DNA of 41,255 bases, from NCBI GenBank assembly GCA_015295905.1, contig DVEB01000192.1, forward strand, positions 1 to 41,255, written 5' to 3'. Positions 17,662 through 28,573 of the stretch are shown one piece after another. The DNA comes from Synechococcales cyanobacterium M55_K2018_004 (GTDB taxonomy: Bacteria > Cyanobacteriota > Cyanobacteriia > Elainellales > Elainellaceae). A model generated the notes under the pieces. It made no database searches, had not been told where the DNA came from, and saw only the letters and a list, made by a program, of their open reading frames with translations. Position numbers and translations under genes: made by a program. How positions within the stretch are numbered: position 1 is the stretch's first letter; each line of letters opens with the position of its first letter.

Positions 17662-17765
17662 TAGGGCTGGATGTTTGGCCCTGAATACATGAGGCCCTCT
17701 AGCAGCCGGGGGTAGGGACCATTTACCTCCGCCGTGGAGAGGCCGAGGCCAATGTTGGCTGCGGG

Positions 17766-19097
17766 TCAACGCTGGTTAGGGAACGGTGTGGCGAGGAGAC
17801 GCGACCAAGGCAAGGCTGGGTCGGTGGCTAGGTGCTGGGCAACAGCACGGGCACCTTCTCGGTTCAGGTGACTAGGGTCAGCAAAATAGTGGCTCTGGGT
17901 GGGCCAGCGCTGGCTCAGGTCTTGGAACAAAAAGCCATGTTGGGCAGCCAGTTGTTGCATCTGCTGACGAAATTGTTGCTCAGAGCGGCGACGAAAACTA
18001 TCGGCCAAATGCTCTCGGCTCAGCGGCAGGCTGACAAAAATGAGGGGCAGCCGCTGCTGTTGGGCAAATTGAGCGATTGCCACCGTTGCTTGAGTCTGTA
18101 CACCAGTCAGTTGCCACGGGAAATAATTGCTGTCGTAGCGACCCGGCACCCTGGGAAACTGCTGAAAGTAGGTGGTTGGGTTGTAGCGTGTCACTACCAA
18201 CTGAAACCCTAAGGGGGTGAGGTCAGGCGCAATTTGAGCAGGGGTGGGTTGGCGAACTAGCGCTGGAATGACCAGTGGTGTGATGGAGGAGCGATCGCCC
18301 AATCCTGTTTGGGCCTCAGACCCACGCCCTTCAGCCGGCTCAGATCGACGGCTCTGTTCTGCCGCTGGCCGTGCTGGAGGGCGCCCAACAGAGCGAGGGG
18401 TAGCCCTTGTAGACAGAGTCGATAGATTAGCGTCTGACTGCGGGTCTGGTGACGGCGCTAGGGAACTCAGAAACAAGGGGGCCTGGAGTTGGCGTAACTG
18501 CCGAAATCCCTCCGAAGCGACGATGCCATTGTAGGTAATATCAGGCCGACCACTGTTAAAGGCGCGTGAGCCATCCGCCCAGACAATCACCCGAGGCAAC
18601 TCATTGGGGGAGAGCACCTGCTGCAAGATCAGGTTGACAACCCGCGCTGTTGCCCCATTGATACTGAAGTTATAGGCCCGCACCCCCCGGAAGCCTCGTG
18701 CAGCTAGGGCCTCCTGCAAGACCTGGGGGTCAACCCCTTGGAGGGCACGGGAACTCCCAACGATCAACACATCCGGTGGGCCTTGTTGGGTTAAGTAGTG
18801 TTGGTAGAGCCGGATCTGCTGGTCTAGGCGGCGGCTGTTAAAGCTAGGAAAGGTGTGTACCAGCGGTGTCAGGGCTGAGTCTAAAGGCGTAGATGGTTCG
18901 GGTTCAGGCCGTGAATTGAACGGTTCTGTTGCTTTACCCGACCGGGCCAGCCATTCATTGGCGAGCGCACTCCCGCCTAGCAGCACTGCTGCCAACAGTA
19001 GTCCTCCCAGCCTAGCTTTGTGCCGCAGCGAAACAATCAAGGGGGCCGATTTCATGGCAGAGTTGGCAGAGCCTCGCTGAAAGAACACATTCATCAT
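17766..19097 (-). CDS. DUF1574-like SGNH-fold protein, membrane anchored
   Basis: The 443-residue product has an N-terminal anchor (about 29-47, ARLGGLLLAAVLLGGSALA). An SGNH/GDSL-like domain follows, with the serine motif VLIVGSSRALQGVDP and the late Asp-His motif FADPSHLNREGARAV. YNFSINGATARVV and VIVWADGSRAFNSG are typical of the DUF1574 type of cyanobacterial surface proteins, thought to act on extracytoplasmic polysaccharide. About 90 residues in the middle are a Pro/Arg/Ser-rich insert (PSPDPQSDANLSTLSTRATP onwards), probably disordered. It shares the direction of hetR, which lies 188 bases upstream. After the TGA the frame stays open for 34 more codons (see findings). Confidence 0.75.
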   Translation of the reverse strand: MMNVFFQRGSANSAMKSAPLIVSLRHKARLGGLLLAAVLLGGSALANEWLARSGKATEPFNSRPEPEPSTPLDSALTPLVHTFPSFNSRRLDQQIRLYQHYLTQQGPPDVLIVGSSRALQGVDPQVLQEALAARGFRGVRAYNFSINGATARVVNLILQQVLSPNELPRVIVWADGSRAFNSGRPDITYNGIVASEGFRQLRQLQAPLFLSSLAPSPDPQSDANLSTLSTRATPRSVGRPPARPAAEQSRRSEPAEGRGSEAQTGLGDRSSITPLVIPALVRQPTPAQIAPDLTPLGFQLVVTRYNPTTYFQQFPRVPGRYDSNYFPWQLTGVQTQATVAIAQFAQQQRLPLIFVSLPLSREHLADSFRRRSEQQFRQQMQQLAAQHGFLFQDLSQRWPTQSHYFADPSHLNREGARAVAQHLATDPALPWSRLLATPFPNQR

Positions 19098-19285
19098 TGT
19101 CTCTGATTCCTGGAGGTTTGGGATCTCTCCAGGGACGTCCCGATTAGACTGCCAGCGAACAAATTGCCACTCTCGCTCTGAGCATCACACTGACTGGGCA
19201 AGCCGGGAGCGGCTCAGCTAGGAGCAGTTGTAACCATGAACTTCTACAAAATGAACTGCTACAAACCGTAGGGTGGGGGAGCTCC

Positions 19286-20494
<1,209 letters not shown>

Positions 20495-20538
20495 AACCAC
20501 AGAGACACAGAGATCATGCTCTTTGTGTCTCTGTGGTT
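20495..20538 (-). terminator. Long hairpin downstream of infB, candidate terminator
   Basis: AACCACAGAGACACAGAG (20495-20512) pairs with CTTTGTGTCTCTGTGGTT (20521-20538) over 18 pairs, one a wobble, with an 8-base loop. It lies 43 bases beyond the infB stop and upstream of hetR, so it may separate the two transcripts. There is no T-run. The CCACAGAGACACAGAG motif is a widespread dispersed repeat in bacterial genomes, so a mobile origin is also possible. Confidence 0.55.
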
Positions 20539-20580
20539 CTGTTCGTACCGGCATCTGAGTCGATTCCCTTGCCTCAGAAC

Positions 20581-23500
20581 CTATGCTGACAAGGTGCGCC
20601 GCTTCGTTACTAGGCGGAAGGTTTCAATAATATCACCAACTTCCCAGTCTTTGTAGTTGTCAACACCAATCCCGCACTCGTAACCGGCATTGACTTCCTT
20701 CACGTCATCCTTCACCCGCTTCAGTGAGTCGAGGTTGCCCTCAAAGACAACTTCACCACCTCGGCGGACTCTAATGCGGCAGTTACGCACCGCCTTACCA
20801 GACTGGATGTAGCAGCCTGCAACGGCACCCCGACCCACTTGGAAGACTGCCCGCACCTCGGCCTGACCGAGGGGTTCTTCTACCAGTTCGGGTTCCAGCA
20901 GACCCTCCATCGCGCCCTGCACATCATCCAGCAAGTGGTAGATGACGTTGTAGTCACGCACATCAACCCCAGCTTCATCCGCTGCTTGCCGCGCACCGCT
21001 GGCAAAGGTGGTGTTGAAGCCGATAATCACAGCATTGCTGGCGGCCGCTAGATCCACATCCGTTTCCGTGATCTCTCCAGGAGCCGCCAGCAGCACCCGC
21101 ACCTGCACCTCTTTCTGAGGCAGTTGCTGTAGCGCTGCCAGAATTGCTTCCACAGACCCCTGCACGTCAGCCTTCAGAATTAGGTTGAGTTCCTTCAGGT
21201 CACCCTCCTGAGCTTGAGCCGACAGCGAACTCAAACTCACCCGGCGAGAGGCCATTGCTTGCTGCAGACGAGACAGGCGTTGCTGCTCGGCCCGACTGTG
21301 GGCGATCGCCCGTGCTTCTTTTTCGTCGGTGTAGACCTCAAACTCATCCCCTGCTGCCGGCACGTCACTCAAACCAAGGACTTCCACAGCAAAGGAAGGT
21401 GAAGCCGCCTCAACCCGCTTACCCCGGTCGTCAATCATGGCCCGCACCTTACCCAGGGCAGAGCCAGCTACCAACACATCCCCGACCCGCAGAGTCCCGT
21501 TCTGGATCAGCAGAGTTGCCACAGGGCCACGAGCCTTGTCGAGGTTGGCTTCGATCACGGTGCCCTTGGCAGGACGGTCGGGGTTTGCGTAGAGGTCTTC
21601 CACCTCTGCCACCAGCAGCAACATTTCCAGCAAGGTATCTAGGTTTTCACCCGTCAGCGCACTGACAGGCACCATGATCGTGTCGCCACCCCACTCTTCT
21701 GCCACAAGACCAAACTCAGTCAGCTCTTGTTTCACCCGGTCAGGTTGCGCTTCGGGTTTGTCAATCTTGTTGATAGCAACCACGATGGGCACTCCTGCGG
21801 CCTTCGCATGACTAATGGCCTCAATGGTCTGAGGACGCACCCCGTCATCGGCAGCGACGACCAGAATGGCGATGTCGGTGACCCGTGCCCCCCGTGCTCG
21901 CATGGCAGTAAACGCCTCGTGACCTGGTGTATCCAGAAACACGATTTGTTCTGTTTTGCCGTTGTGTTCTACGTCCACATGGTAAGCACCAATGTGCTGA
22001 GTAATCCCTCCAGCTTCTCCGGCAGCGACCTTCGTCTTGCGAATGGAATCCAGCAACGTCGTTTTGCCATGATCGACGTGGCCCATGATAGTGACGACGG
22101 GTGGACGCCGCTGGAGATTTTCCAGATCGGAGGCATCCAGCATCTCGGTTACTTTCTTAGCTTCGGCCTCGGCGGTGCCAGTCTCGACCAGCACTCCTAG
22201 CTCTTCTGCCACCATGGTCGCCGTGGGCACGTCTAGCACCTGGTTTACCGTCGTCATGATGCCCTTCATGAAGAGAGTGCGGATGATTTCGGTATCGGGC
22301 ACAACCAACATATCCGCCAGTTCAGAAACCGTTAAACCACCCGTCAAGGTAATAATTTCTGGCTTCTCGCGAGTTTCCTGTTCACGGCGATCGCGACGGC
22401 TTTGGCGCGATTCGGTAGAACTAGCTGATTTTTTCTTCTGGGTAGGCGCGGCTGCTACCGGCTTGACCTGTCCTGGACGGCTCTTAGGCTTGGGTGGGCG
22501 AGCCAGAGACAGGCTCACAATTGTGGGGCCGGAGTCTTCACTTGCCGACTCTTCCAGAATTTCCTCCAGATCAATGTCTTCGTCGTCGTCTACCAAATTG
22601 GCACGACGCTTGCCCTTAACCGCGCCTTTGGCGGCCTTGGGGGTCTCTTGCTCTTCTTCCTCGTCCTCCCAGGATTTACCCCGCTTGTTGGTGCGAGGAG
22701 GGGCAGGCCGCTTGAGCTCAGGCACCCCAACCTCAACAACGCCCACTTTGGCCGCAGGGGTACTCTCACCTTCGGTTACTGCGCCTGGTCTAACTGGCTT
22801 CCGCCGGAGTTCGAGAACTGGCTTTGCCCGCAAGACGGGTACTTCTTCCGCCTCAGGAGTGCTGACTACAGCAGACCCCGAAAGCTTGGCAATTGGACGG
22901 GAATTCTCATTTGACCTTGCCTCTGAGGGTTTGACTGGGCGAGCAGGATGGGCTGCCCCCTCCCTTGGAGCGGTCTGGCGATCGCCCTGGCTTTGACCTG
23001 CTTTCTTCAACACTGGCCGATTGGGAGAGGCCGACGGTGTTTCGGCACTCGTTGCCGGACGGGACGCAGGTGCTTTAGTCGGTGCGGGTTTCGCAGGTGG
23101 GCCGACCAAAGCGGGAGCCTCCACCGGTGGTTGGGGGGGAGCGGCTTCACGCTTTGCGGCCACTGCTGGGGCTGGCTCTGGTGCTGTTACCTCAGCGGGA
23201 GCCTCCACTACAGGTGCAGGTTCGCTCGGAGCAGGTTCAACCGGGCTGACTGGCTTGGCCCCACCCTCAGGACTCGTGGTAGGCCGAACTGGGGCAACAG
23301 GACGAGGGGCTGCCGCAGCGGTTGGGGGAGCAACAGGGCGGGGGGGCGATACGGCTGGAGGCGCAGGTTGTGCCGCAGTCGACGGCTGCACCTCTGGCCG
23401 CTTGGGCGGTTCAACGGCCGGACGATTTCTCCGAATTTCAAGGATTTGCTGTTTTTTGACGGGGGGCTGTGTACTGCCCTGTCGGGATTGGGTCATGGAG

Positions 23501-23712
23501 GCAGAGCTTGACGATACTGACTTTCCGGTAGACGAGGACTGGGATTGATATTTTTCAGCGGCGGAGCGAATTCTTGCGGCTTCGGCTTCTGAAATCGTAC
23601 TGCTATGACTTTTGACAGGAATGCTTAGTTGGTCGCAAACTTCCAAAATTTCTCGATTGTCCAAATTCAACTCTTTCGATAACTCGTAAATTCTCACTTT
23701 GCCGTTGTTCAT
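20581..23712 (-). CDS. infB: Translation initiation factor IF-2
   Basis: IF-2 is the GTPase that brings initiator tRNA to the 30S subunit. The 1043-residue product starts [19 protein letters not shown], the usual cyanobacterial IF-2 start. I chose ATG 23712 over a frame extending to 23736. A long Pro/Ala-rich linker follows (about 90-440), then a second IF2-N domain ([20 protein letters not shown]) and the GTPase with [12 protein letters not shown] (G1), DTPGHEAF (G3) and NKIDKPEAQ (G4). Domains II to IV complete the C-terminal half. Length and order are normal for cyanobacteria. The gene follows ylxR, but across an unusually long gap of about 490 bases. Confidence 0.97.
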   Translation of the reverse strand: MNNGKVRIYELSKELNLDNREILEVCDQLSIPVKSHSSTISEAEAARIRSAAEKYQSQSSSTGKSVSSSSASMTQSRQGSTQPPVKKQQILEIRRNRPAVEPPKRPEVQPSTAAQPAPPAVSPPRPVAPPTAAAAPRPVAPVRPTTSPEGGAKPVSPVEPAPSEPAPVVEAPAEVTAPEPAPAVAAKREAAPPQPPVEAPALVGPPAKPAPTKAPASRPATSAETPSASPNRPVLKKAGQSQGDRQTAPREGAAHPARPVKPSEARSNENSRPIAKLSGSAVVSTPEAEEVPVLRAKPVLELRRKPVRPGAVTEGESTPAAKVGVVEVGVPELKRPAPPRTNKRGKSWEDEEEEQETPKAAKGAVKGKRRANLVDDDEDIDLEEILEESASEDSGPTIVSLSLARPPKPKSRPGQVKPVAAAPTQKKKSASSTESRQSRRDRREQETREKPEIITLTGGLTVSELADMLVVPDTEIIRTLFMKGIMTTVNQVLDVPTATMVAEELGVLVETGTAEAEAKKVTEMLDASDLENLQRRPPVVTIMGHVDHGKTTLLDSIRKTKVAAGEAGGITQHIGAYHVDVEHNGKTEQIVFLDTPGHEAFTAMRARGARVTDIAILVVAADDGVRPQTIEAISHAKAAGVPIVVAINKIDKPEAQPDRVKQELTEFGLVAEEWGGDTIMVPVSALTGENLDTLLEMLLLVAEVEDLYANPDRPAKGTVIEANLDKARGPVATLLIQNGTLRVGDVLVAGSALGKVRAMIDDRGKRVEAASPSFAVEVLGLSDVPAAGDEFEVYTDEKEARAIAHSRAEQQRLSRLQQAMASRRVSLSSLSAQAQEGDLKELNLILKADVQGSVEAILAALQQLPQKEVQVRVLLAAPGEITETDVDLAAASNAVIIGFNTTFASGARQAADEAGVDVRDYNVIYHLLDDVQGAMEGLLEPELVEEPLGQAEVRAVFQVGRGAVAGCYIQSGKAVRNCRIRVRRGGEVVFEGNLDSLKRVKDDVKEVNAGYECGIGVDNYKDWEVGDIIETFRLVTKRRTLSA

Positions 23713-24200
23713 CCACTTCTTACCTCTCCGCGCCAATCAATATCACATAAGCAGGGTCTCGCTCTCTTTACTTTCAAGGACAATAGGAAACCTCAAACCA
23801 GGAAAACGAGGTCGGGAGTCTTCGAGATCGGGGCTAACCCACGCTTACCCTCAGGCGATCGCTCGCCACTCCCTGTTCAAAACAGATCTGAGCTATGTTG
23901 CACAGAATCAAGCTTCTTTTCTAATCTTGCACAAATCTCTACAAAACTGGGGCGAATGCTCCGAAACAAATGTAATTTAACAAAGACCACCGCTGGGCTG
24001 CGTTCACCAACCCAAATCGCAAATCACGGATGTTTTCGCTGTCCCCAGTTGCTCTGATTGTCAAATGCCTACTCTCCATGAGTGAATGCGTTGCTGACCA
24101 GTCACCGTCAGCCCTGACTGAGTATACCGTTTATCGGCAGAAATGATGTCATAGGAGGCGACAGTGGCGAACCGTCAGTGAGTCCTCCTCAGTGAGGCCT
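23713..24200. other. Unusually long ylxR-infB spacer without a gene
   Basis: No reading frame here looks real. It contains one HIP1 octamer near 23857. The end next to ylxR holds the short inverted repeat CCTCCTCAGTGAGG near 24184. It is probably the leader of infB and may hold its own promoter, but none could be assigned. Confidence 0.4.
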
Positions 24201-24515
24201 CTATGAGTCGACACTGGTCGATGCGACCGCCGTAGCTGCGGTTGCTCCGGCAGGAGTCTCCGACTTGCCTGCAGACAATCGCTGATACAGCAGTTGGTAG
24301 ATCTCTGGGGGAACGGGCGCTTTCAGCGATCGCCCTAATCGGTCTCTTTTTTGGGCTGCCTGTAGGCAACTTTCTTGCGGACATAGATAGGCGGAACGCC
24401 CCATGCCCTCATCTAATTGTATCTTCCGTGACGGAAATAGGCGCACAATTCGCCAAAAAGCCGATTTATGATCGATTTTTCGACAAACCACGCAGCGACG
24501 GTAGTTTGGCGGCAT
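24201..24515 (-). CDS. ylxR: YlxR (DUF448) family RNA-binding protein
   Basis: The 104-residue product begins MPPNYRRCVVCRKIDHKSAFWR and keeps the family marks RRCVVCR, FPSRKIQLDEGMGRSAYLCP and ESCLQAAQKRDRLGRSLKA. YlxR proteins usually sit between nusA and infB. In Firmicutes YlxR (RnpM) binds the RNase P RNA. Four cysteines (C8, C11, and those in YLCPQESC) may bind zinc. A Thr/Ala-rich tail of about 25 residues follows the domain. The ATG at 24515 is confirmed by an in-frame stop a few codons upstream. The upstream neighbour is an Hsp70-like gene, not nusA. Confidence 0.93.
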   Translation of the reverse strand: MPPNYRRCVVCRKIDHKSAFWRIVRLFPSRKIQLDEGMGRSAYLCPQESCLQAAQKRDRLGRSLKAPVPPEIYQLLYQRLSAGKSETPAGATAATAVASTSVDS

Positions 24516-24636
24516 AGCAGCAGGGGTTGAACGTCAGTGTTTCGGATGACCATGAATTCGATGCCCCTCGCTTGAGGACGGGTGTGGCAGAGGGCGAAGT
24601 CCTCAACCACAAAAACCCGTCGAACTCGCGTTGGCA

Positions 24637-26241
24637 TTAGCGCAGTTGGGCAACCACGCGATTTTCCAGCAGAGTCTGAGCAGTCAGCAGGTCTTCAACG
24701 GTGATGCGCAACAGCCGTTCCCGATCGACCCAGAATAGTACCTTAATGCGATCGCTACCGGGAAAGCCGGGAGGATTCAGTGAGGCAATGCTGCGAGCGG
24801 AGTCGCTGTCGTTCAGGGGCTTGACCTGGGGAGTGCCACCTCCGACAGGGCGGGTGACGAGGCGATCGCCCTCAAAATAAACCTCAGTGCCACCTGTCTC
24901 TGATCCTAGCTCACCGATCACGAGTTCAATGCTGGGTTGGTTCTCCATCGAAGCACCCAACACCAGTTCCACGGGCTTTTCCATTGGGTAAGGCTGTCCT
25001 TCACGGATGATGGGGTGCCAGCTATGGCGCCGGTTCCGCCGATCCCAAAAGCGAATGCCATAGCTGTGGTAGAGGAAGTCTCTGACTTCGATGCCCTGCC
25101 CCACCTGGAGGGCACCCTGGGCGATCGCTTCAAAGGGGCGTTCGGCCCGTACCTTGTCGGCCGGGAAATACTCCTCTACCCAGGTTTTGACTGCGGGGAT
25201 CTGGGCCGTGCCCCCCACCAATAACACCGCATCGATGTCTTCTAGTTCCACCCCCTGACGGCGCGCCTGTCGGAGCACTTGGCTAAAGGTCTCTGCCAGA
25301 CGGTCAAAAAACTGGTTCTGCTGGAGGATTTCATGGAAGCGATCGCGCGTCAGACTCAACTCATAGCTTTCCAGAGTTGCGTCATCAAAGTAGGCTTCGG
25401 TCGCCTCGGTCGCTTGCGAGAGCCGGATCTTGAGCCGCTCCGCCAGTCGCAGCGTGAGGGGGGAACTGACAAGCCCCTGACGTTCAGCAAAGTAATCGAC
25501 CAACCAGTGGTCAATATCGGCTCCGCCCAAGTTTTGCCCAGCTTTTGCCAGTACCTTTGCCATGGAGGGCTTCTGGGCAGAGTCGGTCAGCGTTCGCTGG
25601 CCAAACTTCAGCAGAAAGCCAAGGGGTTTTGTGCTGGCAGAACTAGGCTTCTCTAACTGGACTAGCGACATATCCAGTGTGCCGCCCCCAAAGTCGATCA
25701 CCAGCAGTCGTTGGGCGGCGTCCAGACCGTAACCCAGTGCCGCTGCCGTTGGCTCGTCCAACATGCGCACTTGGTCAATACTAAGGGACTGACACACCCC
25801 TGACAGCCACAATCGATAGGTCTCAAAACTATCGACGGGGACCGTGAACACGAGGGAACCGACATCAGGATCGCGGGCAACGATCTGCTGAATCACCTGG
25901 GTGAGGAACCATTGCCCCACCTGCTCAAAGGTGATGTTCCGCCCGTCTAATGAGGGCAAGAAGCCCTGAATGTCTACTCCGATCCCGCGTTTGAAGTTGC
26001 GGAAAAACCGGGCATCCTGCGCCAAATCGAGGCCGCGATCGCGCACCTGCTGGCCTGCCACAATTTCTCCTGCGGCTCCATCCTTAACATAGACAAGACT
26101 GGGCACCAGCGGCGGATTCTGCTCCAGCGTCAGAGAAAGACCATCCAGACTGAGGGTCTCTGGCTGTTGCGTGACGGGATTCCAGCGAGTGATAACGGTA
26201 TTACTAGTGCCGAAGTCGATCGCGTAGACGGATTGGGGCAT
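24637..26241 (-). CDS. Hsp70/DnaK-like chaperone, short form
   Basis: The 534-residue product has an Hsp70/actin-type ATPase: phosphate-1 motif AIDFGTSNTVITRW, phosphate-2 LLVIDFGGGTLDMSLV and adenosine motif LLVGGTAQIPAVKTW, with MLDEPTAAALGYGL between them. It is about 100 residues shorter than DnaK, and its substrate-binding half is divergent and lacks the usual DnaK lid and EEVD-type end. It belongs to the extra Hsp70-family proteins found in filamentous cyanobacteria, whose clients are unknown. The stop TAA overlaps an ATG (TAATG) that opens a 74-codon frame running into ylxR; I regard that frame as unsupported. The gene lies 121 bases before ylxR. Confidence 0.88.
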   Translation of the reverse strand: MPQSVYAIDFGTSNTVITRWNPVTQQPETLSLDGLSLTLEQNPPLVPSLVYVKDGAAGEIVAGQQVRDRGLDLAQDARFFRNFKRGIGVDIQGFLPSLDGRNITFEQVGQWFLTQVIQQIVARDPDVGSLVFTVPVDSFETYRLWLSGVCQSLSIDQVRMLDEPTAAALGYGLDAAQRLLVIDFGGGTLDMSLVQLEKPSSASTKPLGFLLKFGQRTLTDSAQKPSMAKVLAKAGQNLGGADIDHWLVDYFAERQGLVSSPLTLRLAERLKIRLSQATEATEAYFDDATLESYELSLTRDRFHEILQQNQFFDRLAETFSQVLRQARRQGVELEDIDAVLLVGGTAQIPAVKTWVEEYFPADKVRAERPFEAIAQGALQVGQGIEVRDFLYHSYGIRFWDRRNRRHSWHPIIREGQPYPMEKPVELVLGASMENQPSIELVIGELGSETGGTEVYFEGDRLVTRPVGGGTPQVKPLNDSDSARSIASLNPPGFPGSDRIKVLFWVDRERLLRITVEDLLTAQTLLENRVVAQLR

Positions 26242-26396
26242 GGAGCAGAGGGTAGATTGGAGTGAGTGAGGTGAGTGGGGTGAGTGGGATAAGCAGAATT
26301 TTTTCTAATGTATCGGAGTTGGGCACTGGGGGGAAACCATCACAGGAAGACCGAGCGAATGTCCTTCACTATGGGCGATTCCTCGCACACTGCCGC

Positions 26397-27446
26397 CTAA
26401 GCGTTTCCCTTGCCCCCCTCCTCCCGATCCAACCACGGCAAAATGCGATCGCAGGCAAATAGCGTCCCGGCAGCTACACAGAGGGGGATCGCCAGTAGGT
26501 TGACCAATGGGAGACTGACGAGGCTCAGGCAGACTAGGGCAAAGGAAGCGCTGGCGGGTAGGCTGCGGATCAGGATTGCCAGCTTTTTACGGAAGCGGGG
26601 GCGACGGCGTTCGACAGCGGCATCGAGGAAGTCCATGCAGACAATGGTGGCCGCTAGGGTAATACCTCCGGCGGTGGAGATCAGTGTTCCTGGACCGAGG
26701 AAGAGCTGGAGCAGCAACAGGGGTAGCCCAATGCCGAAGGTAATCGCCAACTTTTTTAGTTCGTAACCGAGCGATCGCCCAATTTCTCTGGGCAGCCCCA
26801 CGTCCACAATACGGACAGACCCGAGACGGAGGCGCTCAATTTCCTCCGAGAGCTTGCCATACCAGGGGGCACCCAGCAGCACCCCAAATTGCAGAAAAAT
26901 AAAGCCGGTCACCAGCAACAACGTCACCACCAGAACGGAACGGGCCAGCCAGAGTAGGGCGATCGCCCCTGCGTCGGGCAATGCGCTCACCCAGTCCGGC
27001 AGATGGAACTGCCAGGTGGGCAGCCGCAACCAATTAGGCCAGGAAAATTGCCAGGTGGGTAGGTGCCAGCCTGCAGGAAAGTGTAGCCAGGCGGGCAATG
27101 TCCATTGCCACTGGGGGAGATGCCACTCAGCAGGGAGGGTAACCGTCCAGGCAGACCAGTGGAACCAAGCGGGGAGGGTGGGGGCCCAGCGCGAGAGGTC
27201 TGGGATCCAGCGAGACAAATGATTAAACAGGGCATCGATCGCCCAGAGGCCGCCGGCGAGTAACCCAGCATAGACCGTCAGGCCGACCACAACATTGATG
27301 AGGATGGGCACCAGCACATACCGCCGCAGCTTAGGTTGCCGCCAAAACAAGACCAGAGCTTGCAGGGGATAGGTCGCTCCTACCACTAGTCCACTGAGTC
27401 CCCCGATGATGGGGTCAGCAGGTTTCGGATTGGACACCTGTGCCAT
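26397..27446 (-). CDS. EI24/CysZ-like integral membrane protein with tryptophan-rich loop
   Basis: The 349-residue product has the EI24/CysZ layout: GLVVGATYPLQALVLFWRQP, helices around LVPILINVVVGLTVYAGLLAGG, then LLWLARSVLVVTLLLVTGFIFLQFGVLLGAPWYGKLSEEIE and a C-terminal set ending near IPLCVAAGTLFACDRI. Related bacterial proteins are CysZ sulphate permeases, but in cyanobacteria the function is uncertain. Between the first and second membrane regions lies an unusual loop of about 75 residues with 15 tryptophans (see separate entry). I chose ATG 27446, preceded closely by GGAGGGA. The longer frame opens with TTG at 27467. Its start overlaps the end of the upstream hydrolase gene by 32 bases, so translation is probably coupled. 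Confidence 0.8.
   Translation of the reverse strand: MAQVSNPKPADPIIGGLSGLVVGATYPLQALVLFWRQPKLRRYVLVPILINVVVGLTVYAGLLAGGLWAIDALFNHLSRWIPDLSRWAPTLPAWFHWSAWTVTLPAEWHLPQWQWTLPAWLHFPAGWHLPTWQFSWPNWLRLPTWQFHLPDWVSALPDAGAIALLWLARSVLVVTLLLVTGFIFLQFGVLLGAPWYGKLSEEIERLRLGSVRIVDVGLPREIGRSLGYELKKLAITFGIGLPLLLLQLFLGPGTLISTAGGITLAATIVCMDFLDAAVERRRPRFRKKLAILIRSLPASASFALVCLSLVSLPLVNLLAIPLCVAAGTLFACDRILPWLDREEGGKGNA
26991..27209 (-). repeat. Tryptophan-rich degenerate repeat inside the EI24-like gene
   Basis: This stretch encodes about 73 residues with 15 tryptophans in repeating units of roughly 7-13 residues built on LP-x-W, for example LPAWFHWSAW, LPAEWHLPQWQW, LPAWLHFPAGW, LPTWQFSWPNW, LPTWQF and LPDW. 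The DNA is correspondingly repetitive, with recurring CCAGGTGGG and CCAGGCGGG. The unit is degenerate, so it is not a recent tandem expansion. Confidence 0.8.
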
Positions 27447-28359
27447 TCCCTCCGACAACCGTTTCAACCCAGTTCAAAATTTCGCGATTCACCTGTTCCG
27501 GACACTCATCATAGGGACAATGCCCGGCTGGAGACAGTTCCACCAGCTTGAGGTGTTTGTAAGTCCTAGCTAACTCTCGCCCCCAGGCAATTGGGATGAC
27601 GCGATCCTGCTGACCCCACAGCATCAGCACTGGCATATCGAGGTGGCGCAGCAACGCATGAGCACTGGCGGAAAATATGTTCTTTGTGCGTTCCTTCACC
27701 AAACGGCAAAGGACCTTGGCCGCCCCCCGGTCTGCAGTGGGAGTCACAAAACTTTCTACCAGTTCATCGGTGACGAGTTCTGGCTGGGCATAGACCTGCT
27801 TCAAGGCTGCACGAATAAACCCTGGCCTGCGGGCAACATGAAAGATGGGCTTGATGAACAGCGGTGCTGAGAAAAAGGACTCGATTTTTCCGACAAGGGT
27901 CTGGAGAGGTTTGGGCAAGAGTTCCTGACGGGCAGCTGGCAGCGTGACCAGAATCAACCCCCGCACCAGATCGGGATAGGTGACGGCCAGCGTCAGGGCG
28001 ACCAGTGCCCCCAGCGAGTGCCCTACCAGCACAACCGGCTGCCCCACCACCTGCTGGCAAAAATCTCGGATTTGCTCTGCCCAGAGTTTTACCTCGAAGT
28101 CGGCGGAGGCTTTTTCGGAAGCACCAAAGCCCAGCAGATCTACGGCGTAGACAGGATGGTGTTGCCCCAGCACGCTGATGTTGCGATGCCACTGGGTGAG
28201 AGCGGCTCCAAAACCGTGGAGCAGGACGATGGGACAGGAATTGGCAGCGATCGCCTGAGTCGGACGGTGATAGCTATAGCGTACCTGCCATCCTCGCCAG
28301 ACCCAGTCTCGTTGGGCGCCCACCTGCGTTTGGCAGGAAGAAGTCGTTGCAGTTGGCAT
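27415..28359 (-). CDS. Alpha/beta hydrolase
   Basis: The 314-residue product (ATG 28359, MPTATTSS) has the alpha/beta hydrolase fold. The oxyanion-loop motif is VLLHGFGAALTQWHRN, the nucleophile elbow VLVGHSLGALVAL, the acid probably the Asp of WGQQDRVIP, and the histidine lies in SPAGHCPYDECPEQVN. The family includes esterases, epoxide hydrolases and haloperoxidases; substrates cannot be predicted. Cyanobacterial members of this type are often annotated only as hydrolases. A longer frame to 28443 adds 28 residues of no family character. The 3' end overlaps the start of the EI24-like gene, suggesting a two-gene operon. There is no signal peptide, so it should be cytosolic. Confidence 0.9.
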   Translation of the reverse strand: MPTATTSSCQTQVGAQRDWVWRGWQVRYSYHRPTQAIAANSCPIVLLHGFGAALTQWHRNISVLGQHHPVYAVDLLGFGASEKASADFEVKLWAEQIRDFCQQVVGQPVVLVGHSLGALVALTLAVTYPDLVRGLILVTLPAARQELLPKPLQTLVGKIESFFSAPLFIKPIFHVARRPGFIRAALKQVYAQPELVTDELVESFVTPTADRGAAKVLCRLVKERTKNIFSASAHALLRHLDMPVLMLWGQQDRVIPIAWGRELARTYKHLKLVELSPAGHCPYDECPEQVNREILNWVETVVGGNGTGVQSETC

Positions 28360-28573
28360 GATCTGGTGTTGATGTAATGGGTGGAGGCACTGCTGCAACG
28401 AATCTATCACAGGCAACGGGTGGTCGGGGTGGGGCGATCGCAACTTGCCTCACTGCTCGCCATTGCCATCGGGGGGGGACACCACGAGTGCTGGGAAGTA
28501 CCATCTAGAAGTATCGTGGTAGCACGAGGGCATATTAGATTCGATGCATCCCCCCTGCTAATCTCTGCCGCCT

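Noticed and set aside
21255-23548. Several long open frames antisense to infB
   Set aside because: They are shadows of the GC-rich, Pro/Ala-coding infB sequence; their translated products have biased composition and no domain.
24413-24637. 74-codon frame starting at the TAATG overlap with the Hsp70-like gene
   Set aside because: Most of it overlaps ylxR in another frame, it resembles no family and lacks its own ribosome binding site.
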